Shown: positions 5,690 to 6,118 of the stretch, one piece after another
Position numbering within the stretch: position 1 is the first letter of the stretch
How the letters are laid out: each line of letters starts with the position of its first letter
DNA from: JBFGWM01 sp041588495
GTDB lineage: Bacteria > Pseudomonadota > Gammaproteobacteria > Pseudomonadales > JBFGWM01
Length of the DNA stretch: 6,118 bases
Assembly (NCBI GenBank): GCA_041588495.1
Contig: JBFGWM010000174.1
Coordinates: 1-6,118, forward strand
Direction: 5' to 3'
Position numbers and translations under genes: made by a program
Notes under the pieces: model-generated
What the model was told of the DNA's origin: nothing
What the model saw: only the letters and a program-made list of their open reading frames with translations
The model's database searches: none

Positions 5690-5757
5690 CCGCCGCAACC
5701 GGCAACAAACCTGTCTTCAGTAAATCAGAGCCCGACCGCGGAAACCAAGCGTCAGTC

Positions 5758-5773
5758 TGGCATGGTGCTTGCA
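5758..5773 (+). promoter_or_regulatory. Sigma-54 (RpoN) promoter of the porin gene
   Basis: TGGCATG-GTGC-TTGCA matches the -24/-12 consensus TGGCACG-N4-TTGCW at all but one position (T for C). The invariant GG (5759-5760) and GC (5771-5772) are exactly 10 bp apart. The start would be near 5784, giving a 27-nt leader that contains the AAAGGAG ribosome site. Sigma-54 promoters need an enhancer-binding activator; I see no convincing upstream inverted repeat within 5675-5757, so its site could lie inside the divergent gene. Confidence 0.75.
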
Positions 5774-5797
5774 AACCACGTTGCCAGTTCAATCTGC

Positions 5798-5804
5798 AAA
5801 GGAG
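5798..5804 (+). promoter_or_regulatory. Ribosome binding site of the porin gene
   Basis: AAAGGAG lies 6 nt before the ATG at 5811, a near-ideal site suggesting strong translation of an abundant outer-membrane protein. Confidence 0.8.
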
Positions 5805-5810
5805 CGTTTG

Positions 5811-6118
5811 ATGAACTCGCTGCAAAAACGGAAAGCAACCCGCCTCGGCGCACTGTCCCTGTGCACGATCATGCTGAGTCCGGCATATGCCGGCGATTCG
5901 CTTGGCGATGCACTGCGCGATGGCGAATTCAAATTCATGTTTCGCCTGCGCCACGAGGTGGTCGACCAGCAGGGCGTGGCCCAGGACGCCAACGCCACCT
6001 CGCTGCTGTCGCGGATCACCTACGCAAGCAAGCCCTGGGCAAACCTGCGCTTCGTCACCGAGGCCGACCTGGTCAGTCACCTGGGGGGCGAGCGGTTCAA
6101 CGACACGCGTAACGGCAA
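5811..6118 (+). CDS. Outer-membrane porin, alginate-export-like, 5' part only
   Basis: The first 102 codons of a gene running off the right edge. Residues 1-27 (MNSLQKRKATRLGALSLCTI..., ending SPAYA) form a classic Sec signal peptide with an AYA cleavage site. The mature part starts GDSLGDALRDGEFKFMFRLRHEVVDQQG (28-55), followed by ANATSLLSRITYASKPWANLRFVTEADLVSHLGGERFND (run 60-98). The alternating strands FKFMFRLRHEVV and LRFVTEADLV, and the RLRxExVDQ-G-(A)NAxxLxxR-type pattern, resemble the opening of outer-membrane beta-barrel proteins placed in the alginate-export/porin group. Their substrates are usually unknown small solutes or oligomers. The ATG is set by AAAGGAG 6 nt upstream, and a sigma-54 promoter precedes it. 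A full-length barrel would need about 400 or more residues, so most is outside. The exact family is by recognition only. Confidence 0.78.
   Translation, partial: MNSLQKRKATRLGALSLCTIMLSPAYAGDSLGDALRDGEFKFMFRLRHEVVDQQGVAQDANATSLLSRITYASKPWANLRFVTEADLVSHLGGERFNDTRNG

Noticed and set aside
4961..6112. A 383-codon plus-strand frame running from the hydrolase through the SpoIIAA-like gene into the porin region.
   Set aside because: It crosses three genes in the wrong frame or strand, has no plausible start signal, and shows no coherent protein character.

Overview
The window reads as a GC-rich chromosomal segment from a Gram-negative bacterium, most likely a salt-tolerant gammaproteobacterium. 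This is inferred from the osmolyte genes, a beta-barrel outer-membrane porin, the strong GGAGG-type ribosome binding sites, the -24/-12 (RpoN) promoter and the codon use. I cannot name a genus from the sequence alone.

Left half (1-3552, all on the minus strand): a tight three-gene block transcribed right to left. It runs from a MarR-family regulator (3064-3552), to an asparagine-synthetase-like amidotransferase (asnO, 1238-3007), to a GNAT plus ATP-grasp fusion enzyme (ngg, 1-1208, cut by the window edge). Gaps are 56 and 29 nt. asnO and ngg are the pair known to make N-acetylglutaminylglutamine amide (NAGGN), a dipeptide compatible solute accumulated under osmotic stress. The M42-type peptidase that often forms the third member of this cluster would lie beyond the left edge.

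Centre (3553-3800): a 248-nt AT-rich intergenic region between the regulator and a divergent gene. It holds candidate back-to-back sigma-70 promoters, an imperfect palindrome lying over both of them that fits a MarR operator, an 11-bp tandem repeat, an 8-bp direct repeat 22 bp apart, and a GC-rich hairpin in the predicted leader of the rightward gene.

Right half: an exported alpha/beta hydrolase of unknown substrate (3801-5315, plus) ends two bases from the stop codon of a convergent small SpoIIAA-like (STAS-fold) protein (5318-5674, minus). Divergent from the latter is the start of an outer-membrane porin resembling the alginate-export family (5811-6118, plus, cut by the right edge). A near-consensus sigma-54 promoter (5758-5773) precedes the porin.

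How the parts may work together: the MarR protein probably regulates itself, asnO and ngg, and possibly the divergent exported hydrolase through the shared control region. The most interesting observation is that the palindrome resembles, as I remember it, the site bound by the MarR-type ectoine regulator EctR. This would suggest that related regulators control two chemically different osmolyte pathways. I found no mobile elements, CRISPR arrays, tRNA or rRNA genes.
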